Shown piece after piece: positions 1-6,921 of a stretch of 24,009 bases of DNA. This DNA is from Verrucomicrobia bacterium SCGC AAA164-M04. Lineage in GTDB: Bacteria > Verrucomicrobiota > Verrucomicrobiae > Verrucomicrobiales > Akkermansiaceae. Location of the stretch: the NCBI GenBank assembly GCA_000383735.1, contig KB912133.1, forward strand, positions 1-24,009. The letters run 5' to 3'. The translations under genes and the position numbers were made by a program. How positions within the stretch are numbered: the stretch's first letter is position 1; each line of letters starts with the position of its first letter. The notes beneath the pieces were generated by a model. That model was given only the letters and a program-made list of their open reading frames with translations. It was not told the origin of the DNA and did not search any database.

Positions 1-874
1 TCAGTCTTTCTTGAGAAAGCCGAAAGACCTTCTTTTTATGATCATTCGTTCAATGGTCCGACAATTGATGTTTGTGGCACTGGGGGAGATAAGCTTGATC
101 TCTTTAATGTCTCAACGACGAGTATGTTTTTGGTTGCCGCTGCTGGGGGGGGTGGTTGTTAAGCATGGGAACCGGGGTATCACATCGAAGAGCGGCGGTG
201 CAGATGTTTTGGAAGCGTTGGGTGTTTCGATTGACCTGCCATCCGAGAAAGTCGGTATGTGTCTTGAAAAAGCGGGGGTGGGGTTTCTTTTTGCTCCAAA
301 ATATCATCCGGCCTTCAAGGCCGTCGTTCCAGTTCGGCAGATGCTTGCTAAGGAGGGGCGTAAAACCATCTTTAATCTTATAGGTCCTCTCCTGAATCCC
401 GCGAATCCCGAGTGCCAGTTGGTTGGGGTTTTTGATCATAATCTTTGCCCGGTGTTTGCTGAGATTCTACAGCGATTGGGGCGCGATAGTGCTTGGGTGG
501 TAAACGGGGCAACGATCGATGGTCGCGCGGTCGATGAAATGAGCCTGATGGGGCCAACTCGAATTTGTAAATCGGGGCGTAATCAGGAGCAGGTTGATGA
601 GGAGGTTAAGCCTTCCGACTTCGGTCTTGATCTTGCGGAAGTGAAAGATTTGCAGGGTGGGGATGCGGTTGCGAATGCCAAGATCTTAGAGGACATTCTT
701 GCTGGTCGCGAAAAAGGGGTGAAGCGTGACATGGTTCTTCTGAATGCCGCCGCGGCAATGGTCTGTGCTGGGCTCGCTGACAACCTAGAAGGTGGATTGG
801 CAAAAGGCCGAAAGGTGATCGCTGACGGAAGTGCCTTTGAGCGGCTTCGGTTACTCAAGGAGATCGCAAAATAG
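1..874 (+). CDS. trpD: Anthranilate phosphoribosyltransferase, 5'-truncated by the window edge and frameshifted
   Basis: TrpD transfers the phosphoribosyl group of PRPP to anthranilate, the second step of tryptophan synthesis, in the cytoplasm. The reading frame is open from base 1 and encodes the PRPP-binding GTGGDK motif and NVSTTS. It then meets TAA at 160-162. Frame 2 resumes the family sequence with VKHGNR, GPLLNPA and the acidic DEMS motif, and runs to TAG at 872-874. The two frames meet in a run of eight G at 145-152; seven G would give one continuous TrpD. The N-terminal helical domain lies outside the window. An ATG at 11 in frame 2 is an artefact, because the true upstream frame is frame 1. 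Either the gene is inactivated by a one-base insertion or the extra G is a sequence error. The family call is secure; the state of the gene is open. Confidence 0.9.
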   Translation, partial: QSFLRKPKDLLFMIIRSMVRQLMFVALGEISLISLMSQRRVCFWLPLLGGVVVKHGNRGITSKSGGADVLEALGVSIDLPSEKVGMCLEKAGVGFLFAPKYHPAFKAVVPVRQMLAKEGRKTIFNLIGPLLNPANPECQLVGVFDHNLCPVFAEILQRLGRDSAWVVNGATIDGRAVDEMSLMGPTRICKSGRNQEQVDEEVKPSDFGLDLAEVKDLQGGDAVANAKILEDILAGREKGVKRDMVLLNAAAAMVCAGLADNLEGGLAKGRKVIADGSAFERLRLLKEIAK

Positions 875-891
875 TTTATGATCGAACAAGA

Positions 892-921
892 AAAACCAGA
901 GAGTATTTACCCTCTGGTTTT
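892..921. terminator. Bidirectional intrinsic terminator between convergent trpD and pilT
   Basis: A perfect 10-bp inverted repeat, AAAACCAGAG (892-901) and CTCTGGTTTT (912-921), encloses a 10-base loop. Read rightwards the stem ends in a T run for trpD. Read leftwards the other arm supplies a T run for the minus-strand pilT gene, whose stop lies 14 bases away. The convergent position fits a shared terminator. Confidence 0.8.
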
Positions 922-934
922 CTTGTGAATGAGA

Positions 935-2050
935 CTATTTGGTGTCGGTTAGGCTGCTCCTCCCCCCGGAGTTCGCGAGAGCCTTATCCTCTTCGGGGAG
1001 GTATGGGGCAAAGCGACCTTTCTCGATCGATTTCATATAGGCTTCCTGTGGGGAGATCATGCCAGATTCAAGCTTTTCAAAAATGGCATCGTCCATGAAT
1101 TGCATGCCAAGGGCTTTTCCTCCGATGATGACATCATAGAGCTTCTGTGTGGCACCTTCGCGAATAATCGCAGCGACTGCTGGAGTTGCGAAAAGGATTT
1201 CATTCACAGCGACTCGACCTGGTTTATCGACGCGTTTGCAGAGAAGCTGAGCAACGACACCTCGGAGCGAAGCTGCGAGCATGGTTCGAACCTGCGACTG
1301 TTGATCGGAAGGAAAAACGTCAATGATACGGTCAACCGTCTTTCGAGCGTTGTTGGTGTGCAGGGTTCCAAAAACCAAAAGGCCGGTCTCTGCTGCGGTA
1401 AGAGCGAGTGAAATAGTTTCGAGGTCACGCATCTCACCAACCAGAACTATGTCAGCATCTTCTCGGAGACAGGCCCGTAAGCCGTCGGAGAATTCTGGGG
1501 TTTGGATGGGCACTTCACGCTGTGTGATGATGGAGCTCTTGCTGCTATGAACGAACTCAATCGGCTCCTCAATTGTAATGATGTGACGATTAAAATTACT
1601 GTTGATGTAGTCGATCAGTGCTGCGAGTGAGGTTGATTTTCCAGATCCGGTTGGACCAGTCACTAGCACGAGTCCGGAACGCATATGGCCAAATTCCTTG
1701 ATAACAGGAGGAAGGTTTAGGTCCTCGATTGAAGCAATCTCGGTAGGGATAAGACGAAAAACGGCAGCGAGTCCGTTTTGTTGTTTCATGTAGTTGCAAC
1801 GGAAGCGGGATTGCTCATCCATTTCATAGGCGAAGTCAAGATCCCCACATTCGAGGTATTGTGCAAAAGGGCCTGGTTCGCAAATCTCAGAGAGGAGCTC
1901 TTTAAAATCCTCGCCATCAAGAATGGTTTCTTCGGGGATTACGGAGACTCCGCCATGAACGCGAACCTTTGGAGGGGCACCTTCTGAAAGGTGGAGATCG
2001 GACCCGCCTGAAGAGACGAGGTATTGGAAAAGACGGTCAATTTTAGCCAT
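935..2050 (-). CDS. pilT: PilT-family type IV pilus retraction ATPase (first of two paralogues)
   Basis: Hexameric secretion-type ATPase, expected at the cytoplasmic base of a type IV pilus, where PilT powers retraction. The 371-aa length is normal for the family. Visible motifs in order: N-terminal SDLHLSEG (about 17-24), Walker A GPTGSGKS (132-139), Asp box with IEEP (160-163), Walker B around ADIVLVGEMRD (199-209), and the His box TLHTN (229-233). An IIREG segment near residue 296 matches the region of the PilT AIRNLIRE motif, which is degenerate here. It lies 30 bases downstream of a second PilT paralogue on the same strand and is probably co-transcribed with it. No pilin or assembly genes are in the window. 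Whether this copy corresponds to PilT or PilU in other species cannot be settled from sequence alone. Confidence 0.9.
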   Translation of the reverse strand: MAKIDRLFQYLVSSGGSDLHLSEGAPPKVRVHGGVSVIPEETILDGEDFKELLSEICEPGPFAQYLECGDLDFAYEMDEQSRFRCNYMKQQNGLAAVFRLIPTEIASIEDLNLPPVIKEFGHMRSGLVLVTGPTGSGKSTSLAALIDYINSNFNRHIITIEEPIEFVHSSKSSIITQREVPIQTPEFSDGLRACLREDADIVLVGEMRDLETISLALTAAETGLLVFGTLHTNNARKTVDRIIDVFPSDQQSQVRTMLAASLRGVVAQLLCKRVDKPGRVAVNEILFATPAVAAIIREGATQKLYDVIIGGKALGMQFMDDAIFEKLESGMISPQEAYMKSIEKGRFAPYLPEEDKALANSGGRSSLTDTK

Positions 2051-2080
2051 GCCAAAAAGTGTGGTATTTATGAGGTGAAA

Positions 2081-3163
2081 TTAGGATTGGAAAAAGAGTT
2101 TCATCTGCTGCTTATCTTCGCAGCGGAACATGACTTCCTCTTGGGAGACGACTCCCTGAGTGTAGAGATTCCGGAGTGATTCATCCATGATGATCATGCC
2201 GACGTTTTTTCCGGTCTGCATGATGCCTGGAAGCATGAAGGTTTTTCCATCACGGATCGTTGCTGCAACGGCAGCGGTGTTGACGAGTAACTCGAGTGCC
2301 AGCGCGCGTCCGCTGCCATCAGCCTTTGGCACAAGCTGCTGGGAAAGAACGCCGCGCAATGATTCGGAAACCATAATGCGAATCTGATCTCGCTGCTCAA
2401 CAGGGAAAACGTCGAGAACTCGATCAAGCGTTCGAGGTGCGTTGCCAGTATGCAGGGTGGCTAAAACGAGGTGACCGGTCTCCGCAGCAGTGAGTGCAAG
2501 TTGGATTGTTTCTAGATTGCGCATCTCTCCCACCATGATGATGTCGGGATCCTCTCGGAGTGCTCCACGCAAGGCACGTGGGAATGATTCGGTATGCGCC
2601 CCAACCTCACGTTGGTTAACGTGGCAACCCTGTGATTCAAAAACATATTCGATAGGGTCCTCAAGAGTAAGGATATGGTCTTCGCGGTCTTTATTAATGA
2701 AGTCAACGAGGGCAGCCATGGTTGTAGACTTACCCGAACCCACCGAACCAGTGATGAGAATCAAACCATTTTGATAACGAGTGAGGGGCTTGATGTGCTC
2801 GATGGGAAGACCGAGGTCTTCCATCGTTCGGATTGTAGTGGAGATGATTCGGAAAACGATTTCGTATCCAAGACGTTGCTTCACGACTGAGGCACGGAAA
2901 CGGCCAGCGGTGTTTTGGTAAGCGAAATCTACATCGCCGATTTCCTGAAGGTGTGACCATCTCTTGTCATCTAGGAATGAACGTGCGAGTCGTTCTGTGT
3001 CTGTAGCCGTGAGAGGTGCATGAGTGTCCCAGATGGGAGAGAGGGTTCCGAATCGCCGCCAAGCAGGAGGATAGCCGGTCGGAAGGTGGATATCGGAGCA
3101 ATCGTATTCGATTCCGATCTGGAGATACTCGTCAACGTGGGCGAGGACTTCGTGTTCTGACAT
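2081..3163 (-). CDS. PilT/PilU-like type IV pilus ATPase (second paralogue)
   Basis: A 360-aa PilT-family ATPase, clearly homologous to the protein encoded just downstream but well diverged. Motifs: CSDIHLPTG in the N-terminal domain (22-30), Walker A GSVGSGKS (139-146), LEDPIEY Asp box (167-173), Walker B around PDIIMVGEMRN (206-216), and His box TLHTG (236-240). A TIRDGK segment corresponds to the AIRNLIRE region. The pair is arranged like pilT-pilU tandems, where one member supplies the main retraction force and the other assists. That functional split is inferred from the arrangement only. The gene is the promoter-proximal member of the pair; a 54-base gap separates it from the membrane-protein cluster upstream. 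Confidence 0.88.
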   Translation of the reverse strand: MSEHEVLAHVDEYLQIGIEYDCSDIHLPTGYPPAWRRFGTLSPIWDTHAPLTATDTERLARSFLDDKRWSHLQEIGDVDFAYQNTAGRFRASVVKQRLGYEIVFRIISTTIRTMEDLGLPIEHIKPLTRYQNGLILITGSVGSGKSTTMAALVDFINKDREDHILTLEDPIEYVFESQGCHVNQREVGAHTESFPRALRGALREDPDIIMVGEMRNLETIQLALTAAETGHLVLATLHTGNAPRTLDRVLDVFPVEQRDQIRIMVSESLRGVLSQQLVPKADGSGRALALELLVNTAAVAATIRDGKTFMLPGIMQTGKNVGMIIMDESLRNLYTQGVVSQEEVMFRCEDKQQMKLFFQS

Positions 3164-3217
3164 GGATGGTGTGTGTGATTAAAGGAAGGAAAGTAGGAAA
3201 TTGACCACGAAGAGAAA

Positions 3218-3598
3218 TCACTTTTGCGGCGGGCCGCCAAGCATCGAATTCTCCTGTTCCGGATGCAAATGCGCTTCAGCGTATTTACGGGCGTAATTCA
3301 GAGCTATCGTCGTGAGTGTTGGGCGGGCGAGATTAAAGACGAGTTTCCCCGTGCGAAAAAGGAGGCTCCGGTTTTTTCGCTGGTCTTCGTAGATTAGTTT
3401 CTTACTACGGAGGAGCCTTATCCCAAGAAAGGTCACTCCTGCTGCTGCTGCAGCCCAGCGTTTCGGGTGCTTTTTGACTGATAAACGAAGTTGATACGCG
3501 AGGTCTAATTCCACTCGAAGCCCGTTATAGCGATTAGAAAGATCCTCACGCTGTTGATCCAGTTCTGTGATTAGGGCTTCTTTTTCTGCCTGGTCCAT
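3218..3598 (-). CDS. Small membrane protein, positional counterpart of YqjK
   Basis: A 126-aa protein with a charged, probably coiled-coil N-terminus (residues 1-45, rich in Glu, Gln and Arg), one hydrophobic Ala-rich segment (about 48-62) and a basic C-terminal part. No enzymatic motif is visible. It overlaps the stop of the YqjE-like gene by 28 bases and is the last of three co-oriented small membrane-protein genes. The order DUF883, YqjE-like, coil plus one transmembrane segment matches the enterobacterial yqjD-yqjE-yqjK cluster. The YqjK comparison rests on order and topology, not on sequence identity I can demonstrate. Confidence 0.7.
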   Translation of the reverse strand: MDQAEKEALITELDQQREDLSNRYNGLRVELDLAYQLRLSVKKHPKRWAAAAAGVTFLGIRLLRSKKLIYEDQRKNRSLLFRTGKLVFNLARPTLTTIALNYARKYAEAHLHPEQENSMLGGPPQK

Positions 3599-4008
3599 TG
3601 CTGGTCTTTTTTAAGTTCGTTTCGAGTGTATTCGAAGATTGGCCTGTCCTTGCTAAATTTCTTACTCTTTTTGATTAAAACTGCTCCAATAATCAAATGG
3701 AGAAGTGCTACGCCGAGCGTTACACCGGCCCAATTTTTCAATGAAAACGAAGATCCATCTAGAAAGAAGCCAAGTAAACCGATCATTCCGACCAATAATA
3801 AAAAATATCCGATCGTAAAGGAGACCGCCCCTATGACAGAGAAGTAAAACCTACGCCCATAGACTTCCGCAGCCTCTTTGGCTTCAATCATGAAAAGCTC
3901 GGCGCGCACACGAGTGTGGGCTGAAGCCTTATTAACAAAAGCTCCAAGTTCCTCCTTCAACCCTGACGAACTGTCGTCAGATGAAGAGTTTTTTTGGCCA
4001 ACCCCCAT
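3571..4008 (-). CDS. YqjE-like (phage holin superfamily 3_6) membrane protein
   Basis: A 145-aa inner-membrane protein. It has a Ser/Asp-rich N-terminus, an amphipathic helix (about 17-50), then two hydrophobic segments (about 54-83 and 94-112) and a lysine-rich cytoplasmic tail. This layout is that of the YqjE family, often labelled holin-like although lysis is not its established role. The gene starts 9 bases after the DUF883 gene and overlaps the next gene by 28 bases, so the three are almost certainly one operon. In other bacteria such clusters are linked to envelope or stationary-phase stress; that role is inferred here. Confidence 0.75.
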   Translation of the reverse strand: MGVGQKNSSSDDSSSGLKEELGAFVNKASAHTRVRAELFMIEAKEAAEVYGRRFYFSVIGAVSFTIGYFLLLVGMIGLLGFFLDGSSFSLKNWAGVTLGVALLHLIIGAVLIKKSKKFSKDRPIFEYTRNELKKDQQWTRQKKKP

Positions 4009-4017
4009 ATTTTTCCT

Positions 4018-4425
4018 TTAGCGGCGGATCAGGAGCCCGAGAACAAATCCTGCCCCTGCTGCGGCCAGAACTGCTTTGGTTGGGTTTTCCCGAACATAAT
4101 CTTCCATGGTGACGTGGAGTTCGCGTGCCTTTTCGCGGGTATCCTCCCACTGATCGGTCGCTGCTCCTCTGAGTTGAGCGGCAGTTTCACCGGCTCCTTC
4201 ACGAATTACTTCGATTTTTTCGCTCGCTACCGATTTGAGGTCGTTGGCTTTGTCTCCAGCTAGTTCACGGAACTGGGCTGCCTTCTGTGCCGCAGCCTGT
4301 TTTAGCGCAAGGGCGTTTTGCTCGGTTTTAGATGGCTTATATTCGGGGGTTTTTCCTTCTGCGGCGGCGCGTAGATCGTCAGCAGCCGAGCCGGCATCAG
4401 GGGTTTCTGCAAATGCATCAGTCAT
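4018..4425 (-). CDS. DUF883 / ElaB-YqjD family membrane-anchored protein
   Basis: A 135-aa protein with a long Ala/Glu/Lys-rich helical region (about 30-105), consistent with a coiled coil, and a C-terminal anchor. The C-terminus carries the family hallmark: DYVRENPTKA followed by a Gly/Ala-rich membrane helix (about 117-132) and a final RR. In E. coli the relatives YqjD and ElaB are tail-anchored inner-membrane proteins that bind ribosomes in stationary phase. It is the first gene of a three-gene operon with the YqjE-like and YqjK-like genes. A 14-bp perfect palindrome lies 26 bases upstream of its start and may be an operator. The family call is strong; the function in this organism is inferred. 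Confidence 0.85.
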   Translation of the reverse strand: MTDAFAETPDAGSAADDLRAAAEGKTPEYKPSKTEQNALALKQAAAQKAAQFRELAGDKANDLKSVASEKIEVIREGAGETAAQLRGAATDQWEDTREKARELHVTMEDYVRENPTKAVLAAAGAGFVLGLLIRR

Positions 4426-4451
4426 GATGCTAGGAAGCTTCGCCCTAATCG

Positions 4452-4465
4452 CTTGTCATGACAAG
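4452..4465. promoter_or_regulatory. 14-bp perfect palindrome upstream of the DUF883 operon
   Basis: CTTGTCATGACAAG is a perfect 14-bp palindrome in the 54-base gap between tmk and the DUF883 gene, 26 bases upstream of the DUF883 start. Size and position fit a dimeric regulator site. A perfect 14-mer palindrome is expected about once or twice by chance in 24 kb, so only its position supports a function. Confidence 0.3.
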
Positions 4466-4479
4466 AGATTCCTCCGCAA

Positions 4480-5052
4480 TCAGAGCTCGAGATATTCTAA
4501 GATTTTCCCGTGAACCTCGGTTGGAGATTGTTCGGCATCAATGCGGCGAACAAATCCGTCCGTTAGCGAGGCGAAGACATCGTGGCATTTTTGCAGAGCG
4601 TCGCGTTGTTCGAATTCATTTGCCTGACCGTCTCTGACGCCAATTCGGGAAAGAGCGATGTCGAGATTGAGTTCAAGAATAAAGACAAGATCAGGAAGCG
4701 GAGCGAATTTCTCGTTAATTCTGCGAATTTCGCTTGGATCAAAACCGCGAATGCCTTGGTAAGCCATTGTTGAAAAGTAGTAGCGGTCGAGCAGGACTAT
4801 GGCGCCTCGTGCCAAGGCTGGACTGATTAGCGTTTCGACGTGCTCGCGGCGGTCAAGATGGAAAAGATCAAGTTCTTCCTGAGCGGAGAGTCGCCCGGTC
4901 TCTGCCGATTGCCGGAGGCGAGTCCCGTGTGGACCGTCGGTTGGTTCCTTTGATAGAATGACTTCCCTTCCTTTCGCCCTGAACGCCTCGGCGAGCAGCT
5001 TGACCTGGGTGGACTTGCCGGTTCCGTCGATCCCCTCAAAGACAATAAACAT
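4480..5052 (-). CDS. tmk: Thymidylate kinase
   Basis: Phosphorylates dTMP to dTDP with ATP, an essential step of dTTP synthesis in the cytoplasm. The 190-aa protein has the P-loop GIDGTGKS (7-14), the DRYYFSTMAYQG motif (89-100) containing the DR pair that contacts substrate, and a LID-like region around RVRDGQ-type sequence (SRIGVRDGQ). The usual EPGGT loop is replaced by EPTDGPHGTR, a variant that keeps the Glu-Pro and the Arg. The start at 5052 gives the expected N-terminus directly before the P-loop strand. tRNA-Arg ends 14 bases upstream, so tRNA and tmk could share a transcript. Confidence 0.93.
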   Translation of the reverse strand: MFIVFEGIDGTGKSTQVKLLAEAFRAKGREVILSKEPTDGPHGTRLRQSAETGRLSAQEELDLFHLDRREHVETLISPALARGAIVLLDRYYFSTMAYQGIRGFDPSEIRRINEKFAPLPDLVFILELNLDIALSRIGVRDGQANEFEQRDALQKCHDVFASLTDGFVRRIDAEQSPTEVHGKILEYLEL

Positions 5053-5065
5053 GGAAGAAAAAAAG

Positions 5066-5142
5066 TGGCACGCCCAGCAGGACTCGAACCTGCAACCCCC
5101 GCATTAGAAGTGCGATGCTCTATCCGGTTGAGCTATGGGCGC
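5066..5142 (-). tRNA. tRNA-Arg(TCT) with encoded CCA
   Basis: A complete 77-base cloverleaf. The acceptor GCGCCCA pairs with TGGGCGT (first pair G-U), the D stem is GCTC/GAGC, and the anticodon loop CTTCTAA gives TCT. The variable loop has 5 bases, the T arm is GCAGG-TTCGAGT-CCTGC, the discriminator is G and the 3' CCA is encoded at 5066-5068. It reads AGA/AGG-type arginine codons. A degenerate copy of its 5' half lies at 7812-7867 on the same strand, which suggests that this gene served as an integration target. Confidence 0.97.
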
Positions 5143-5199
5143 TTATTACTTAAAGTGTTAAAATTTATGGCTTTATCGTGATTTCTGAAAATCTCAAAA

Positions 5200-5262
5200 A
5201 ACCAAGGCCAACCTCCAAGGCCAACCTTAGCTCCAAAAGACCTCGCCAGGTTGGCCTTGGTT
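5200..5262. repeat. Long inverted repeat with a duplicated left arm (alternative hairpins)
   Basis: AACCAAGGCCAACCT (5200-5214) is a perfect inverted match of AGGTTGGCCTTGGTT (5248-5262). The left arm is followed at once by a 13-base direct copy, CCAAGGCCAACCT (5215-5227), which can also pair with 5248-5260. Two mutually exclusive stems of 15 and 13 bp are thus possible. It lies 58 bases upstream of tRNA-Arg, at the edge of the suspected element, with no T tract after the stem. Possible roles are recombinase arm sites, a decayed terminator or an interspersed repeat. Confidence 0.75.
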
Positions 5263-5277
5263 GGATTATTGGTTGGC

Positions 5278-5460
5278 ATGGGATTGAAATCGACGGGTAT
5301 CACGAACTTGTTTGTTTCTACGTACGGGAATTACTATTGGAAAGCCAAAATAAATGGATCGGTCCGACAGGGCCTTCTCGAGACGAAATCGATGTCTGTT
5401 GCGAAGTCGCGACTCTTCCGCCGTTTGCAATCTAGAAAGCTTCGATACCAGGGAGATTAA
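5278..5460 (+). pseudogene. N-terminal fragment of an integrase-like protein (putative)
   Basis: An open frame of about 60 codons from ATG 5278 encodes NLFVSTYGNYYWKAKINGSV, then a segment with LETKSMSVAKSRL, and stops at TAA 5458-5460. The pattern of a short strand with YYxxxxINGxxR followed by LxTxSxxxAKxRL resembles the arm-binding N-terminus of tyrosine recombinases common in Verrucomicrobiota; this is from memory. The frame stays open upstream to TTG 5251. Core-binding and catalytic domains (Arg, HxxR, Tyr) are absent, and a minus-strand lipoprotein gene begins at once. Its place beside tRNA-Arg is where an element's integrase is usually found. It could instead be a chance open frame. 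Confidence 0.45.
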
Positions 5461-5462
5461 TT

Positions 5463-5924
5463 TCAACTCAAGACGCGGTAGTGGATTGGTGTGCGATGCC
5501 TTGTTCGCGATTGCCAGGCACCATACTGTCTCCAGAAGTTGTCCCAGGGGCTCTCGAACTCTATTTTTGATTTTCTCACAGTGGTCGCCTTGATGGCTTC
5601 TACTCGCAAGATGCTCTCCGACCACACTGCCACCCCATTTGCTGGAACAAATAGCCTCTTCCCGTCCCGCTTGTCCTCGAACCACTCGCCTGCGGCCTCC
5701 GTGCGTGGAGCTTTCAATGGATAGCCATTCGGAATATAGATGGGAGGCTTTGCGGATACTTTTACCCATACCCTTGTACTGTTCCATACCTCCTCCGGCG
5801 GCGGGTTCTTCTTCTCGCGGTGCTGCCGCATCAAGTCCTGAATGGGCGGTTCATTGTGAGGAGCCATGCAACTCGCTAAGAAAAAAATGGGCAAAATGGC
5901 AGCGGTAATGATCGTAGTTCTCAT
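5463..5924 (-). CDS. Small lipoprotein of unknown function
   Basis: A 153-aa protein with a typical lipoprotein signal: basic MRTT start, hydrophobic core and lipobox FLASC with the lipidated Cys at residue 19. The mature part is hydrophilic and Pro-rich. It has a segment around YIPNGYPLKAPRTEA and a probable beta-rich stretch (KRLFVPANGVAVW), with several Trp near the C-terminus. I do not recognise a family. It is divergently oriented to a second small lipoprotein gene 195 bases away, within the suspected integrative element. A longer frame on the same strand in another register (5266-5787) is rejected, because only this one has a signal peptide and a protein-like composition. Confidence 0.7.
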   Translation of the reverse strand: MRTTIITAAILPIFFLASCMAPHNEPPIQDLMRQHREKKNPPPEEVWNSTRVWVKVSAKPPIYIPNGYPLKAPRTEAAGEWFEDKRDGKRLFVPANGVAVWSESILRVEAIKATTVRKSKIEFESPWDNFWRQYGAWQSRTRHRTPIHYRVLS

Positions 5925-6119
5925 GCATTCTTTTCAGCGAACGTTGAAGTGGTGGCACCTGCTACCGGGAGCGCCAGTTTTGAACCTGTCCGATCTCTTT
6001 GCTCATGCCCTTTCACGGTAGCAAGTTGGGTAAACAAAAGAAACGCTTCATTTTCATGACACAAAAATGGCTTCTAGCACGCATGACTCCCTATAAAGTA
6101 TCTAACAAAAATAAATATT

Positions 6120-6581
6120 ATGAAGATAACAGTTGCGACCTTGATCTCCCTCTTTCTTTTTTCCTCATGCGTCTTTTCTGGGAAAAGTATCCCCGATAAG
6201 GCCCTAACTAAATTTTGGTTTGATATTCCAAACCATTCAGTCGAACCAGGCTACAGGTTGTGGGAAAGAGCTGAGGATGGAAATTGGACTGAAACTTATC
6301 CATCGGGGCTTCAATCAGAATTTAAGGAAGAAGGTAGGGATGTTGTAGATGACCTTCCAGGAACGGTTGTTGTGAAAATTAGTGGGGATGAAAAGACCAC
6401 TAAGACGGCAGATGGTAAGTTTGGTGTCTTTATCCCAGATTTTCAAGAAGCTGGAACGTCACCCTATTTCAGAAAGTTAACAGAAGATGGATGGGAAGAT
6501 TGGTTTAAAGGCGGTATCGCCATAAATCCAGTTCTCACAGGTGATGGATCTGTTGTTGGCACTATGCCGTCAACTAAGTGA
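6120..6581 (+). CDS. Small lipoprotein of unknown function
   Basis: A 153-aa protein with a signal peptide and lipobox LFSSC (Cys 17). The mature region is acidic and aromatic-rich, with Trp/Phe/Tyr-containing segments such as YRLWERAEDGNW, a GTVVVKI strand and a Gly-rich end. No family is recognised and no catalytic motif stands out. The start is the first ATG, which gives a complete signal peptide; only AT-rich sequence lies upstream, with no clear ribosome site. It has the same length as the divergent lipoprotein at 5463-5924, but I see no convincing sequence similarity between them. Confidence 0.7.
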   Translation: MKITVATLISLFLFSSCVFSGKSIPDKALTKFWFDIPNHSVEPGYRLWERAEDGNWTETYPSGLQSEFKEEGRDVVDDLPGTVVVKISGDEKTTKTADGKFGVFIPDFQEAGTSPYFRKLTEDGWEDWFKGGIAINPVLTGDGSVVGTMPSTK

Positions 6582-6810
6582 TTCGACTCCTCATTATACT
6601 TGTGATGGCAACTTCCGACTTGCCATCGATTTACGCAGGAATATCGACATGGATCTCCAAGTCCTTGGGGAAACCTGTGATTTCAACCGTCCCATCCACC
6701 TCGTCGTAGGTGAATAGACCGCATTGTTCCGCACCGACATTACCCAGAGAGAGGATGGAAATCATCCCAAAAATCAAAATTAAAGGCGTGGAATTCATGA
6801 TGAGCGGCAT
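6579..6810 (-). pseudogene. Broken 5' end of a BspA-type leucine-rich-repeat protein gene
   Basis: From ATG 6810 the minus strand encodes a signal-peptide-like N-terminus, then CGLFTYDEVDGTVEITGF and VDIPA. It meets TAA at 6631-6633 and continues in the same frame with IDGKSEVAITSI until TAG at 6579-6581. The pattern FTY-x-DG-x-VEITG...IPA-x-IDG...ITSI is the usual opening of BspA-like LRR proteins, which then continue with GxxAFxxC repeats. Here the stop replaces the residue between IPA and IDG and no repeats follow. An internal ATG at 6798 is an alternative start. It overlaps the 3' end of the plus-strand lipoprotein gene by three bases. It is a gene relic or, at most, a 59-aa secreted peptide. 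Confidence 0.6.
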
Positions 6811-6921
6811 CTTGTAAGATTGTTTCAGAGAACGTCCAAGTCATCCTACGCCTGACCGAGGGCGCGCTCCGACTTCTGGGTTGATATGTGAATGGTCATG
6901 AGACTTTCGACGCGGGGCGTG

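Noticed and set aside
5266..5787. 173-codon minus-strand frame overlapping the lipoprotein gene
   Set aside because: It shares its span with a lipoprotein frame that has a proper signal peptide and lipobox; this one has an Arg/Ser-rich, shadow-like composition.
5950..6000. tRNA 3' half on the minus strand (TGGCAC ... GAACCTG)
   Set aside because: A few words resemble the 3' part of tRNA-Arg, but a T stem cannot be formed; too weak to call.
5999..6199. 66-codon plus-strand frame before the second lipoprotein
   Set aside because: It overlaps the lipoprotein start in another frame and has no recognisable composition or family.
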